A DNA stretch of 64,000 nucleotides from Mugil cephalus (lineage: Eukaryota; Chordata; Actinopteri; Mugiliformes; Mugilidae): assembly GCF_022458985.1 (NCBI RefSeq), contig NC_061782.1, positions 23,263,672 to 23,327,671 of the forward strand. The letters are read 5' to 3'. Position numbers and translations under genes: made by a program. Shown piece by piece: positions 1 through 13,190 of this stretch; the stretch's first letter is position 1; each line of letters opens with the position of its first letter. The notes below the pieces were generated by a model. It was not told the origin of the DNA. It did not search any database and worked only from the letters and a program-made list of their open reading frames with translations.

Positions 1-3000
1 CTTATCTCTGCTCCCTCCACAATGCTCAATCCTGCTCAGTCTGACACAGTATGACAAAATTTTAGTCTGATCTCTGCACGTAAATAGAACAGATTTGTTA
101 TTTCTTAGCTTTGCGAATGACTTCTTTCTGTGCAGATAAATTAACTGTAAAAGGCTAAAATCACCTCTGCTCCATCTTTAGATGCCATGTGAATACCTGT
201 CGCTGGACACAATGGAGAAGTGGATTGTTTGTAAGTGCTATACATACTCATAAACTCAAACCCGATACGTAATGATCAAAAGTCTTCTTCCTGCACTTTG
301 TCATATACTCCTCTTGGTTTTCTCTGCAGTTGGTTTCATCCTGTGTCATGCTGTCCTGAACAACGACGCAGCAGCATTGTCTTTGTGGAAGCTGGCTCTG
401 CAGAGCTCCACCTGTCTCTGCCTGTTCAGGGACGAAGTCTTCCACATTCACAAGGCGGCAGAAGACCTGTTTGTTAACATCAGAGGGTAAGAGCATTGTG
501 ATGCACATTTTCTCAGTTTCATTGGGGACATAGGGGAAAAACACAGACGATCTCATGATGCTCTCCTGGAAACCTGCATCCTGACCTTTATCTGGATGTT
601 TCAGGAGTGGACACAGGTCAGTATGGACACTGATGGATCTAAGGCACACAGTGTCCATACAAAACAAACTGATCCATTGTGTGTTCTGTTACCTTTATAT
701 CAGAACCAGACTTAATCGTCTAGTCATGTAGCCTTCGTCAAGGTGACTCAAAGTGACTTGAGATGGATGACATAGTCACAGAAGTAGATTGTTTAATTTA
801 TTAAAAAAGGCAAAAGGTCAACAGGTAACACCTTATCAGCTGTGCCCAGTTAAGGTAATTAAGTCCAAGTACCAACCAAAGACACCTGCACTTCTATCAC
901 AAGTCTAACAGGTGCAGAGGAGCTGTGTTTTGCGTCACTGGTACACTTGGTGGTCGTAATGTTATGGCTAATCTGTGTAACTGACAAATTGAATCGCTTA
1001 GAGGGATCATTTTTTTCTATGTTGCCTTTAACCACATTCTTTCATTCTTTGTGTTTTCCAGGTACAACAAGCGTATCAATGACATTCGGGAGTGCAAAGA
1101 ACAGGCTCTGTCCCACGCGTACGTATAGAGTCTTCTTACTAATCCATTCATCATATTCTAATCTGGAATTAACTTTATTGCTCACACAAAAACACACTGT
1201 GTTGTTATTTGTTCCATTTTCTGCTCTCTTTTGACTGTCCTTGTAGCTTCACTATCCTTGTGTCTTTCTGAGAGTCTCCCACTGAAACCTTATTTTCCTT
1301 TTTTTTCTCTTTGTGTATTTACCAGTTTCATCCTCTCCTCTTTGTCTCCCCCCACTGTCTCCTCTCCGCTTTTATCCTTCTTACTTATTCCATCCTACCC
1401 TTTTCATCTTCATTCTCGTTCTTCTGCCGTTGCTGTCATCTCCTTACTTTTCGTTCTCTTGCTTGGGATTGTCCCAAAAGTGTCAAAATTCCATTTAATC
1501 GTGGCGCTTGAGTGTTTTTTTGATGTTGTGCTCTGACTTCTCTCTGTCTGTGTGACTGCAGAGGCTCCATGCACAGAGAGAGACGCAAGTTCCTCAGATC
1601 AGCTCTGAAGGAGTTGGCTACGGTTTTAGCCGACCAGCCTGGATTGCTAGGTCCAAAGGTAATATAAAATACCACCTTAAACATTAGGATGGCACCTTTA
1701 ATGTGCCCGTTATTCACAGGTTGTAGTTTCAACTTGTTGAAATAGCAGTAGTAAATCACTTAAGGTGTTATCGTCTCAATTATGGTAAATGTCACATTAA
1801 ATTGCTTTAATGTGTAAATGATTTCAGTGACTTGATATCAAAGTGCAAATAATGTAAAATACACATTTACATTATAGAACAAAACTTTAAGTAGCCGGTC
1901 ATTTCTCACATTTTAACTGTTGTAGTTAACCATTCATACGTTTTGGTTTCCTTGACTAGATCTAAAGTTCCACTCTCTGTGGGCATAAAATTCAGTATGC
2001 ACTACTGGACTGCACCATCTTATAACACATTACCACGTTAAATAGTGTTGCATTATTTATTTTTTCCCCAGAAAGCCTTCAAACTGCCTTGGTCTAGATG
2101 GGGGCCTTCATAAATATTTATGTGTGTGTACAGTGCAGCTTGAAAGTATTTGTGGCCTTCAGAATTTTCCATGTTTCTTACAAGTCCTGAATGTAGACAA
2201 AGAGAACCCAATCAACATCAGTGTAATGAGAGGCGGGTGCAGTTTAGTGCCTGTGTATCACAACACTTGTTTGAGGAATTGCACGACGGCAGGGACCAAG
2301 GAGCTTTTAGAGGAGCTCACAAAGATTTGTTGTTGCTCATCAGGGTGGACGAAGGTTACAAAATCATCTCTAAATAGTTTGGTTTGCACAAATCCACAAA
2401 TTAAAGATGCAAAAACCTTTAAGCAGGACCGTATAATATTTGGTCCATAGGCTGTGAGAATGGGATTATGTCCCTGTGCCGTGTTTACCCTCTTTACTTC
2501 CCTCAATCCTTTTTGTTTTTGGTCCATTAGGCATTATTTGTATTCATGGCGTTGTCGTTCGCCCGTGACGAGATCATCTGGCTGCTTCGGCATGCGGACA
2601 ACATCCAGAAGAAGAGCACAGACGATTTCATAGACAAGTAAGCACGGCGACACGGTCGTACAAATATGTATATTCACAGATACATCTTTCATATTTGTTC
2701 TGGTTCTTGTTTTGTACTTAACTACTTGTCGTCCTTTTTTTTTTTGACCTTTTCTCTTTTTTGCAGACACATAGCGGAGTTGATCTTCTACATGGAGGAG
2801 CTCAGAGCTCACGTCAGGAAGTACGGCCCTGTGATGCAGCGATACTACGTCCAGTACCTGTCTGGTTTTGATGCTGTGGTGCTGAATGAACTGGTGCAGG
2901 TAGGAACACAACAACTCGTGAGCTCTCCTACTCCTACAAGAAGTCCTGATCCTCGTAATGAAAAGTTAATTAGTTGGTGTCAGTGTCCAACAACTTTTCT

Positions 3001-6000
3001 GTGGATGCAGCAGTACTGAAATTGTATGTTTTGTGAATGAGCATTAAAAGCAGGGATCTTTAATCTGGATATGACTATCAGTTCCAATTCACAAGGGCCC
3101 AATTTGTTTATGCAGAGTTATGACAGATTTGTGACCGTGCTTTCAGAGCTGGAGCCTCTGACATGTTTTGAATCTCCCTCACACTTGGACCAGTCTTGTT
3201 GTCTGATCTTGTGTGATTATTCATGCAAAACTGTTTCAAGGAAAGGATGCAGAAAATGAGAAATTAAGAAAACTGATCAAAGGATTTAATGAATCAGATC
3301 TTCAAGTCAGAACTTCAAATCTGTTTTTGTTTATACCCAGCCCTAATCTCTAACAAGCTGGGCTTGTTGGTTTACAACATTAACAGCCTAAATATCCAAC
3401 AACATTCAACATTACATGGCTCAGTCAGGAGCTTTAAGAGTGGATCTGTAAACGGGTCACAGTACCAGATAATCTGTTCTGAACTGTATTTCTCTGCCGA
3501 TTGCCGAAGGGGGATCATTTCTGGATAAATCATCCTGAAACTCAAGTAATCTGAATCCAGCGTTGGATTCTTTTTATAATCTTAAAAAAAGAGAGGGGGT
3601 TTTCATGTTTTTTCTTCCTTTTTCATCTTTTCACTGTTCAATATCTTATCTCTATGTCCATCTGTCATTGTCACTTGAATATATTAAAGTAATTTTTCTT
3701 CCAAAGCCGAGCATATAACATATTTTTCGTACTGCCTTGCCTCAGCCGCCTTCTGCCTTCTCTTTGTTGAATAGAACCTGTCTGTGTGCCCAGAGGATGA
3801 ATCTATAATCATGTCTTCATTTGTCAACACTATGACGTCTCTCAGTGTCAAACAAGGTAAGTACTTGCCCTGAAGATTTTTAATTAGATTAGATTTTTGC
3901 ATTAGTACTACATTGTGGCAGAAGTAATGTAGGATTTTAGAACCAGGATGAACCAAAGTTTTAAAGATGTTGTGTGCAATTGTTGTTGTTCCAGTGGAGG
4001 ATGGTGAGGTGTTTGACTTCAGGGGCATGAGACTGGACTGGTTCAGACTGCAGGTGCAAACACAAATATAGACTTTTCATTTTTTTTAATACAAAGAATA
4101 TAGACTTTGTCTCGTTCATACGTGTTTTCCTCCCTGCAGGCCTACACCAGTGTCTCCAAAGCCAGTCTCGGTATAGCTGATCACAAGGAGCTGGGAAAAA
4201 TGATGAACACCATCATCTTCCACACAAAGATGGTGGACTCTCTGGTGGAGATGCTGGTGGAGACGTCAGACCTGTCTATCTTCTGGTGAGACACACACAC
4301 GAGGCTCATAATGGAGGATGAATTGAGTTGACAAATCTTCAGACACTATTTGAAGTCTCTTTTTTTTTCTTCTGTCTTCTCCTCTGTGTGTAGCTTCTAC
4401 AGCCGGGCATTTGAAAAAATGTTTCAGCAGTGCTTGGAGCTTCCCTCCCAGAGCAGACACTCCATCTGCTTCCCTCTGCTCTGCACACACTTCATGTCCT
4501 GCACACATGAGCTCTGTCCTGAGGAGGTAAATGGTTCCTCCCAATTACAGAAACACAGCTATGCACTCTAAAGATGTATTCATTCACTGGGAGACCCACA
4601 TTTTAGGGGGATGGGGATGAAATATTCACTGTGATTTAGACCCTTTATATGGATGACGTTAAACATCATAGTGTGTCTTTCTCTGTCGCATCCATAAATC
4701 CACTTCAGAGTCATAGAAGAGATTTGCCTTTATCACATCCGTGCAAATAGACGTGGCTTATAGCTAACTCAGCTCACGCAAGATTACATAGACGTCAACA
4801 CATAAAGAAACTCAGAAATCAGTTTTCATACATGTTGTTGTCATTAACACATTTATGTTTATACCATTTCATCCAGCTGGAAACATTGAAGAACAACACA
4901 AGCGGCTCAAAATCCCAGACTTTAAAATAGGACCATGTTACACAAGATGGGATTTAGATTACAGTAACTGTGTCTGTAATTATTACTGGGTGAGAATGAA
5001 AAATGACGCACATAAGCGCTCTAAACAGGATTAAAATCACCCCACCTCCTCTAAGGAAATAAATCCTGTTTACATGTTTACACTGGGATTAATGGAGATG
5101 GAAAATATGTCATCATATGTCGCAGTACAAAACAGCAGTTAATAATTCCTGTAAACACTGCTTTTTTTCTTGACGCCAATAATGACTTCCTTTTGTCTCA
5201 GTCCTTTGCCTTTCTTCCTCCACAGCGTCACCACATAGGAGATCGAAGCCTGTCGTTGTGTAACATGTTCCTAGACGAGATGGCCAAGCAGGCCAGAAAC
5301 CTGATCACTGACATCTGCACTGAGCAGTGCACGCTCAGCGACCAGGTAGGTACACACAGCCACTTAAATGAGTAGTTTGGCATTTTGGGAAATCAATTGC
5401 TTTTTAGACTTGGGTGAGATCAATGCAGTTCTGATGCCTGTACCTTGAATATAAATGTGTCTGCAGCAGCTTATCTTTGGATAGACTGGATACTGGAGGG
5501 AATGGGTTCTTCTTTTAAGTGGCGAAGCTAATACTACTTAGCTTACACCAAGGCTGGGTGGTATGACCAAAATGTTTTTCATGGTTCAAGTTCTGACAGC
5601 ATCACGGTATTTTTCACTTTATTTTTTTTTCCCATGCATAATCAGGTGTTCACAACATTTTCTTCTGGTTGAGAGAGGAGTTAATGCAGTAGATTGACTA
5701 AGGATGAACTATTTTACTGTCATGATGAGTAAATATTGTAGAATAACTCCAGGTTAGTAAAACAGGCCCCATGTTAGCATTGCCTGCTGATATTTCAAGA
5801 CATGCTTGCGGCTAAGGTGGTGGAGCAAATTGCTTGTGTTGCCGCCTCCGGCAACAACTTTAGCCCAAGAACACAACACAACAAAAATGTTGGTTGGTTG
5901 ATGTTGGATTTTTTTTTTTTTTTTTAAACCAAAAAAAAAACAAACACAAAAAAAAAAAAACGACACTGCACTTTTTTTTTTGTCACTGATGTTTTCTTCA

Positions 6001-9000
6001 TGGTTTTCTCGTTCTGCCCCTTCATTTTTCAGACCTTTCCATTTTCACCATGCCTTGCAGTGACGCAGTCGCACTGTGCGTGTTCAGTGTCGCTATATTA
6101 AAAATTTCATATCATAATGAAAATAATACTCAGTAGCCCTAGTCAAACCCTCATGTCTGTAAAATTCAATTACATTAGTTGTCTTCGTAACCCTCCTGGT
6201 GGGACGCTGTTAGGACACCGTCTGGCTTCAGCTACCTTTGTGGTTCAGTATTTTGTTGGCAAGTTCTTTGTCTCATCAGAGATATACACAGATCACAGAC
6301 CTTTATTGAGTGGCATCGATCTTATCATCCGTCTACATCAAATATCAACAGTGAACCCAGTAACTGCTTTTTCAAATCTGCTGGAAATATAACAGTATAT
6401 AAATATAACGATATAACGATTTTCCCCCGACTTTATTGTCAAGACTTAATTGATTCAGTAGAAGAAGATGACTAAAATGTCTTCGTGTTTTGAACATGGC
6501 TGCCCACGCTATTCTGTCTTTGTTCATCTTTTCAAGCCCTGGTTGTTTTGCTACCTCCATGTTTCTGTCCCTCATGGTCACAAACACACTCGAAAAGAAT
6601 CCCACTTGAGCCAAAATAACTACATTAATAGGTGCTAATATTTTCCTATTAAACTGATTACACCACTCCTCATAATCTGATTGAAAACTTTCTTCTCAGG
6701 ACAGTCTGTTCTGTTAGGTGTGGTTACATGAAGCCTTTTAATTCCAGTTAATCTGTTATCAGTGAATTTTTGGTGTTCAAGTTAATGCAGCATGTAATGG
6801 TTCTGAATTTTTTATTGCGTCTTGATGTTTTGACTGAACAAATACAAATTTACCAAGAGAAATAATTCCTTTTTGGACAGTAAGAGGTTGTAAGTGGACA
6901 TGGGTGGTATGGAAATGCAAAAGGAATCTAATATTTCAAACATTTTATGAATAACCTCAAGGTTAAGTAAGAGTTAGCCAACTCTGAAGTTTCTGTCAGT
7001 TATTCTGGTTTTAACAAAAAGTTAGTTTGCTATAATTCCCCAGACCGTGCTAGAGCTGTCCTGCCTGCCTTTTCTTTTATTCGGTCCTTTCTTTCTACTA
7101 TTTTGCTTTGTTCGACTTCACCGTTTGTCTCTCTTCTTCTGCTTTTCCATCTGCAGCTGCTTCCTAAGCACTGTGCGAAGACTATCAGCCAGGCCGTGAA
7201 CAAGAAGAGCAAGAAGGCGACAGGGAAGAAGGGCGAGCCGGAGAGGGAGAAACCTGGAGTGGAAAGCATGAGGAAGAACAGACTACTTGTTACCAAGTGA
7301 GTGCTGAAAAACAAAAAGCTTCTTCCTTGTCTTTCCAGGAGTTCAGGCTGCACAGACAAACTGTCTCACCTCCTCTGTTTTTATATCTTTCTCAGACCTT
7401 TCTTTATGATCTATAAATAAGTCATTACAATTGATTCCGTTGTAATTATAAATAATAGATGAATGATTGTTGTTGCTTTGTAAATTCCCATTGGCAGCAT
7501 TGAAGCGTTGTTCATGCGGAATCACAATAACAATAATATTCTGCTCTTTATTCTCCTTTAAATGGCTCAGGCTGTCACGCTCTTATTTCCAGACACTATC
7601 TAGTTTTTGCTTCTGCATTCTGTTGCTATCAATAAAATGTTTTTCCTCATATATAATTCAAAGTATCATCATATTATGTATTACTGAGTCTACTGTGACC
7701 TTTTCGTTTTTCGTCTTTCTCCCCAGTCTGGATAAACTCCACACAGCGTTATCTGAACTCTGCTTCTCCATCAACTACGTCCCCAACCTGGTGGTCTGGG
7801 AGCACACGTTCACCCCCAGAGAGTACCTCACCTCGCACCTGGAGATCCGATTCACCAAGTAAACAAATGCACACATTTAGGAGGAGTGTGTTTAGGGAGG
7901 AACTTGATCTGACCCTGCAAACCCTGGCAAACAACTTTTTTTGTTTACCACCAAGATCAATCAAATTGGAGAATAGAACTGGCAGAATGCATAGATCAGT
8001 TGGTAGGGGATGGAATTGGAAACTTTTCTCATTTTATTTTATTTTTTTTTTTTACAATCCATCTGATTGTATGCCTCCGGTGATCGATTCAATTAAATGA
8101 TGCTCGCACATTTTGTCAACATGACATGACCCATGAAGCCTTTGAGGCATTTAAGGAATCGTGGATTGCTGCTAGAACCACCGTGACAAGACTAATGTTA
8201 AATATCCTGCATTGGGACACTGGCACCTTACATTTTGTCCTTATTCAGGGAGTCATTTTTACAATCCTGTTACAGTGCTACATTTAACCTCGGTTCAAGT
8301 CGGGTTTAAAGGCCAATCGAGATAAAATTCTTACACTACACTCTTGCAAACAGCTTTGGGATTGGACTTAATTGGATTTCAGAAAATAATCAGATTGCAA
8401 ATGGAGCATCAGCATGCGATGTGGACACTGCCATTTACTGGTGCTGTGTGGACCACGTACCAGAGTCCTGTCATAGGAAACAACATTTACTTGTACAGTA
8501 TGTGACTGTTAGGTGTGTACACCTACAAAGAGGCAGGATGTGTGTTTTTGCTGCAAGCAAACCCTCTGTAACTGGACTCAGCTCAGTTGTTATAAAATCG
8601 AGTCCAATTGCTGTTCAAACCAGACTGATGAAGTAACAGGAGGACCTGAGGACGACCTAGGTCAGGCTGTGTGTGTATTTCAGGAGAAGCACGTTATACA
8701 AGTAATTTACTGTTCAAGGTTTTGTTCATAACGTTCAAGTCAGTTGTCAGGAGGAGACTGCGTTCCGAAACACAATCACACAAGTGTTTTGTTGCTGTAA
8801 ATTGTATAGGGCTATTTTATTCCACAGAGAAAACTAATCGAATTAGATCGACTGCCTGCAGAATTGACGATGGCATTAATAATGTTGTAATCTAATTATT
8901 TCCCATCCGGAGTCGGTACTTGAAACCTTTATAAAAAGCAGATTAATTTAGGATATATAAATAGTTGGAAGGGAAGTAATACTGAATTATAGATTTTGAT

Positions 9001-12000
9001 AGATGCTTCACTATGTTTATTTGTCTGCGTTTGTCACGTTTCATTGAACTCTTCTTATCTGTCTCCAGGTCTATTGTGGGGATGACCATGTACAACCAGG
9101 CTACTCAGGAGATAGCCAAGCCCAGCGAGCTGCTGACCAGCGTCCGAGCCTACATGACCGTGCTGCAGTCCATAGAGAACTACGTCACCATCGACATCAC
9201 CCGGGTCTTCAACAACGTCCTCCTGCAGCAGACGCAGCACCTGGACAGCCACGGGGAGCCCACCATCACCAGTTTATACACAAACTGGTGCGTTCATCCT
9301 AAACAAGGGATTGTTAAACATATTTGAATGCGTTTTAATACAATCTCACCTTTAAGCAATCAACCAATCAGAGCTCTGTGCACGAGTTGTGTTTGAGGAA
9401 ATACTGCATGTAATACGTGATTTTCTTCTGATTTCATTGATAAAAGTCATTATAGGATGCAACCAGCACATTTTTTTCCAAAAAATTCAGGCAACTTTTT
9501 TTTTTTTTTTTTTTTAACTGTGTGCCAACTATGATTACTCAAGAACAAAACCATTTAGAGTGATTCTAACTTTTGTGATTGAAACCTCAGAGTCTTGGCT
9601 TTCATAAAAATCCAAAAATATTCATGAACAGTATTCAGTTTACTTTGGGTATGTCTTAAATAGGTGTTTTTATGCTATGTATGTTTTTATACTGATTAGA
9701 GGTTAACACCATTTATTGTGTGTGTTTAGGTACTTGGAGACGTTGCTCCGTCAGGTCAGTAACGGACACATCGCATACTTCCCCGCCATGAAGGCCTTTG
9801 TCAACTTGCCTACTGAGAACGAACTGACCTTCAATGCTGAGGAATACTCCGACATCTCCGGTACACACACTTGGTTCAGTTTGGAGACAGTCCACTAGTG
9901 TTTTCATGGTCTTCTGTTCACACGTTTTTCATGCTCAGGTGAAAGTGTGTAGAGTAATGGACATGTGTGTGTTTTCACAGAGATGCGTTCTCTGTCTGAG
10001 CTGCTGGGGCCATATGGTATGAAGTTTCTCAGCGAGAGTCTGATGTGGCACATCTCATCGCAGGTCGCTGAGCTGAAGGTACACACATGATCCCACGTAA
10101 AATAACCAGGAACAGTTGATATAAGAACGACTTTGACAGACTTTAATGATCCACAAGGGAAACTAATTGATCATAGTAGCTTAATTGTCACATAAAGATG
10201 AGCTAGTAACAGTTTTGTATCTCTAGTGTTTCTTTTCTGAGTTTGCTTCTGTTATTAATGTATTAAACAATATTAGAAATAAAATATGTCTTTCTCTGAA
10301 CAGAAACTGGTGGTAGAAAACATGGAGGTGTTGACCCAGATGAGGACGAGTTTTGACAAACCAGAACACATGGCTGCGCTCTTCAAGAAACTCACCTGTA
10401 ATTATTAACACACACACACAGACATGCACTTTAAGCTAACACCAGATATTGACACAGTGAATAACTGGTTTGTGTGGCGTCCTCTGATGGTGTCTGTTTG
10501 TTGTGTTTTTTTGTTTGTAGCCGTTGACAGTGTTTTAAAGAGGATGACTATCATCGGGGTCATTTTATCTTTCCGCTCCCTCGCACAGGAAGCTCTGAGA
10601 GACGTAAGACACGCACACACGTTGTGATGAAACAGTTCTAAAGCACACTTTTATTTTTGCAAGAGCTCCGTCACTCTCTCAGTGAACTGTCTCCGTCTCA
10701 CCCCGTTCAGGTGTTGTCCTGTCATATTCCCTTCCTGGTCAGCTCGGTGGAGGATTTCAAAGACCACATTCCCAGAGAGACAGACATGAAGGTAAAACGC
10801 AGCCACATATAAACCCACTGACATCCAGACGTCCCTCTGCTGGTGCTCATGTGAATATTTTGTGTATTTCCAGGTGGCCATGAACGTCTACGAGCTGTCA
10901 TCAGCAGCAGGTTTACCCTGTGAGATCGACCCGGCTTTAGTGGTCGCTCTGTCCTCTCAAAAGAGCGGTGAGTCACATATACACTCATACTGAAATACGC
11001 AATGAAACTCTGTCAGGCTGTTTGACACTCATAAGACATCTCATGTTTGTTTGTGTCTGTGCAGAGAACATCAGTCCAGAGGAGGAGTATAAGATCGCCT
11101 GTCTGCTGATGGTGTTTGTGGCCGTTTCCTTGCCAACACTTGCCAGTAACGTGATGTCTCAGTACAGCCCCGCGATAGAGGGTAAGGGCGCCATGCTGTT
11201 GTGTTGTTGTTGGTATTGATGGATTGTTTTTCATCATTGCATTAAATAGACTTTCACTCAGATTTTCTGTTTGACTTGAATGAAAACGCCTCGTGCATCC
11301 ACTTCAGTCTATACCCTTTCAGATCATTGTATGTGGCATCCAAACAGTTACTTTAAAGTACTGCTCATGTGAACGTAGCCACTGATGATTCTTGTTGTAA
11401 CTGACCAGACGCACATTTATAAACTAGTGTCTTCATGACAAACTCTTATGACAGAACTGTTAGTCCCCACAGGGAAATTCAGTTGTTACAGTGACACTGT
11501 GGCAAGACACTACAAAGGTATTTAGTAGTAGTAAGATTAAAAGTAGAGTAAGAAAAAAAAACTACGTAAGAGTAACTGTATTAAGGGCACAAGCAAATAT
11601 TTACAGATTATGTCAAGCTTTATTATAATGTAAGCCTGCAAAAGCAGCCACTTCTGATAATAGCATTAACTGGAACCAGACGGTATGTGACATTGTTGCT
11701 TAAAAGACTCAGTTGAACTAATCACTGCAGCTCTGTGTTCTATTTTAATAACCATTTTAATACATAAAGACAAGACTAATCCCCCCATTGTGGCGTTGAA
11801 CCAAGTCGGAGTTTAAGAGGGGGCTGTATGAAACACAATTGATTAAATCCTTGACTGGAGACTGCTCTGCATTCAGATGAGGTTCACCTTGTGCCCTGAG
11901 AAGGATTCATTTGTGTGAACCATATCGTCATCGTCATGTAAATTCTGAAGCTCTTGTTTATTCAGACTGACCTCTTTATCCTTGTTTGTGTCAGTGTGTG

Positions 12001-12863
12001 TTCCAGTAAAAAAAAACAAAAAACAAAAAGAGATTGATTCTCTTCAATAAACTTGATATTTAGCACAATAGAGACAGCTTGTCGTATTTAAATAAGGCTT
12101 TTGATAAGGTATCACAGCAATTTGTCACTCAAGGATAAATTAACTAATAACAACCTTGAAATGAAAGGCTCCACTGTTAATAAGGGCCAAATGAAAAGGA
12201 TAATGACTTGTAATGGGCTCTGCCATTGTTAGTATGCAGACTGCATATTGGCCAGCAATTGGCTTTTCCGACAGAGCTTCTTAGTACAGCCACGCTAACT
12301 CATGCTAATTCATGCATCTCACAAACGATGACTGCCATCTGTGTGAAATACAAAACTGAAACCATATTTTGCCTAACTGGTCGATCCAGATTTTAAATTC
12401 TTTCTTTAATTTTTTTCAGTTTCTAGAGTCACATGTCAGGAAAGAAACTGAAACTGGTTTTCAAATAAGTCCTCTTTTTCTTCAACTTCACCGTGTGCTT
12501 CTGCTGCCCCCTACAGGCCACTGCAATAACATCCACTGCCTGGCCAAAGCCATCAACCAGATCGCTGCTGCTCTCTTCACCATCCACAAGGGAAGCATAG
12601 AGGACCGCCTCAAAGAGTTCCTGGCTGTAAGATAAACATAAATTATTTCCATTATCTTTTTTTTCTTTACTTGACTGCGATAATTTTACAATTTAATGTT
12701 GTTAAATTTGACACGCAGACAAAGACTCTTAATGTCTTGAAACCAGCAAGACATCTAGTATTTGAATGGAGGAGTGTCTAAGCAACACTTTGACAGTGAC
12801 TTGCTGGTAAAGCAGCCTGGACGTTTTGTAAGACTGTCGTCGTCATGTGAACCTTCTAAGATC

Positions 12864-12906
<43 letters not shown>

Positions 12907-13190
12907 CTGGCTTCATCCAGCCTGCTCAAGATCGGCCAGGAAACGGACAAGATGACGACACGTAACAGAGAATCTGTCTACCTGCTGCTGGACATGGTAA
13001 GATAATTACATACACAGGAAGGACGAATCTTATTTCTGCCCGTGTTTTAATCCCCTCTTTGTGTTTTCTACAGATTGTGCAGGAGTCTCCTTTCCTGACC
13101 ATGGATCTGTTGGAGTCCTGCTTCCCCTACGTGCTGCTGCGAAACGCCTACCACGCCGTCTACAAACAGAGCATCAGCGCTAACGCATAG
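1..13190 (+). CDS. nckap1: Nck-associated protein 1 (NAP1/HEM2), WAVE complex subunit; 5' end outside window
   Basis: HEM-family scaffold that pairs with CYFIP in the WAVE regulatory complex and links Rac1 to Arp2/3-driven actin assembly at the cell edge. Exons, each with GT-AG borders and matching phases: 1-48, 182-230, 330-486, 1062-1118, 1562-1658, 2531-2637, 2767-2899, 3775-3856, 3995-4053, 4140-4285, 4394-4526, 5226-5345, 7157-7296, 7727-7858, 9069-9287, 9730-9860, 9981-10078, 10304-10397, 10521-10603, 10711-10791, 10874-10967, 11065-11181, 12517-12626, 12907-12996, 13074-13190. They sum to 2694 nt (897 codons plus TAG). The translation is nearly identical to mammalian NCKAP1 as I remember it, for example [20 protein letters not shown], the Lys-rich [20 protein letters not shown] segment and a C-terminus ending KQSISANA. 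Human NCKAP1 is about 1128 aa, so roughly 230 N-terminal residues lie upstream. The Lys-rich segment and the ending fit NCKAP1 rather than blood-specific NCKAP1L. I see no break in the frame. Confidence 0.97.
930..985. mobile_element. Solo Tc1-like terminal repeat remnant in nckap1 intron 3
   Basis: The motif gtaatgttatggctaatctg near 956-975 matches, with a few changes, the terminal motif of the Tc1 relic ending near 20450 (ataatgttgtggctgatcag). No transposase remnant is recognisable beside it, so only an end or a heavily deleted copy remains. Confidence 0.35.
2125..2460. mobile_element. Decayed Tc1/mariner-family fragment in nckap1 intron 5
   Basis: The stretch starts with a terminus-like motif, cagtgcagcttgaaagta, followed by text resembling fish Tc1 ends (agaacccaatcaacatc). 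Further on come transposase-region remnants such as gaggagctcacaaag and ggttacaaaatcatctctaa, the sense counterpart of the antisense text in the relic at 17365-17960. Most of the transposase gene is deleted and no long frame remains. Identification rests on remembered fish Tc1 sequence. Confidence 0.55.
5545..6140. repeat. Probable degenerate interspersed repeat in nckap1 intron 12
   Basis: The block opens with ggctgggtggtatgaccaaa and later reads catcacggtatttttcac, a wording I associate with common fish nonautonomous DNA elements. It ends near cagtagccctag, and left and right ends are loosely complementary (caaggctggg against ctagggctac). It also holds poly-T and poly-A runs around 5910-5960. 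I could not find convincing target-site duplications, so limits and class are uncertain. Confidence 0.35.
12867..12904 (+). repeat. (GT)n microsatellite before nckap1 exon 24
   Basis: About 19 uninterrupted GT dinucleotides run directly into the acceptor tag that opens the exon at 12907. The tract therefore replaces the usual pyrimidine-rich run of this 3' splice site. Confidence 0.9.

Noticed and set aside
2124..2527. Several about 100-codon ORFs
   Set aside because: They fall in the Tc1 relic in nckap1 intron 5 and do not match a transposase frame over any length.
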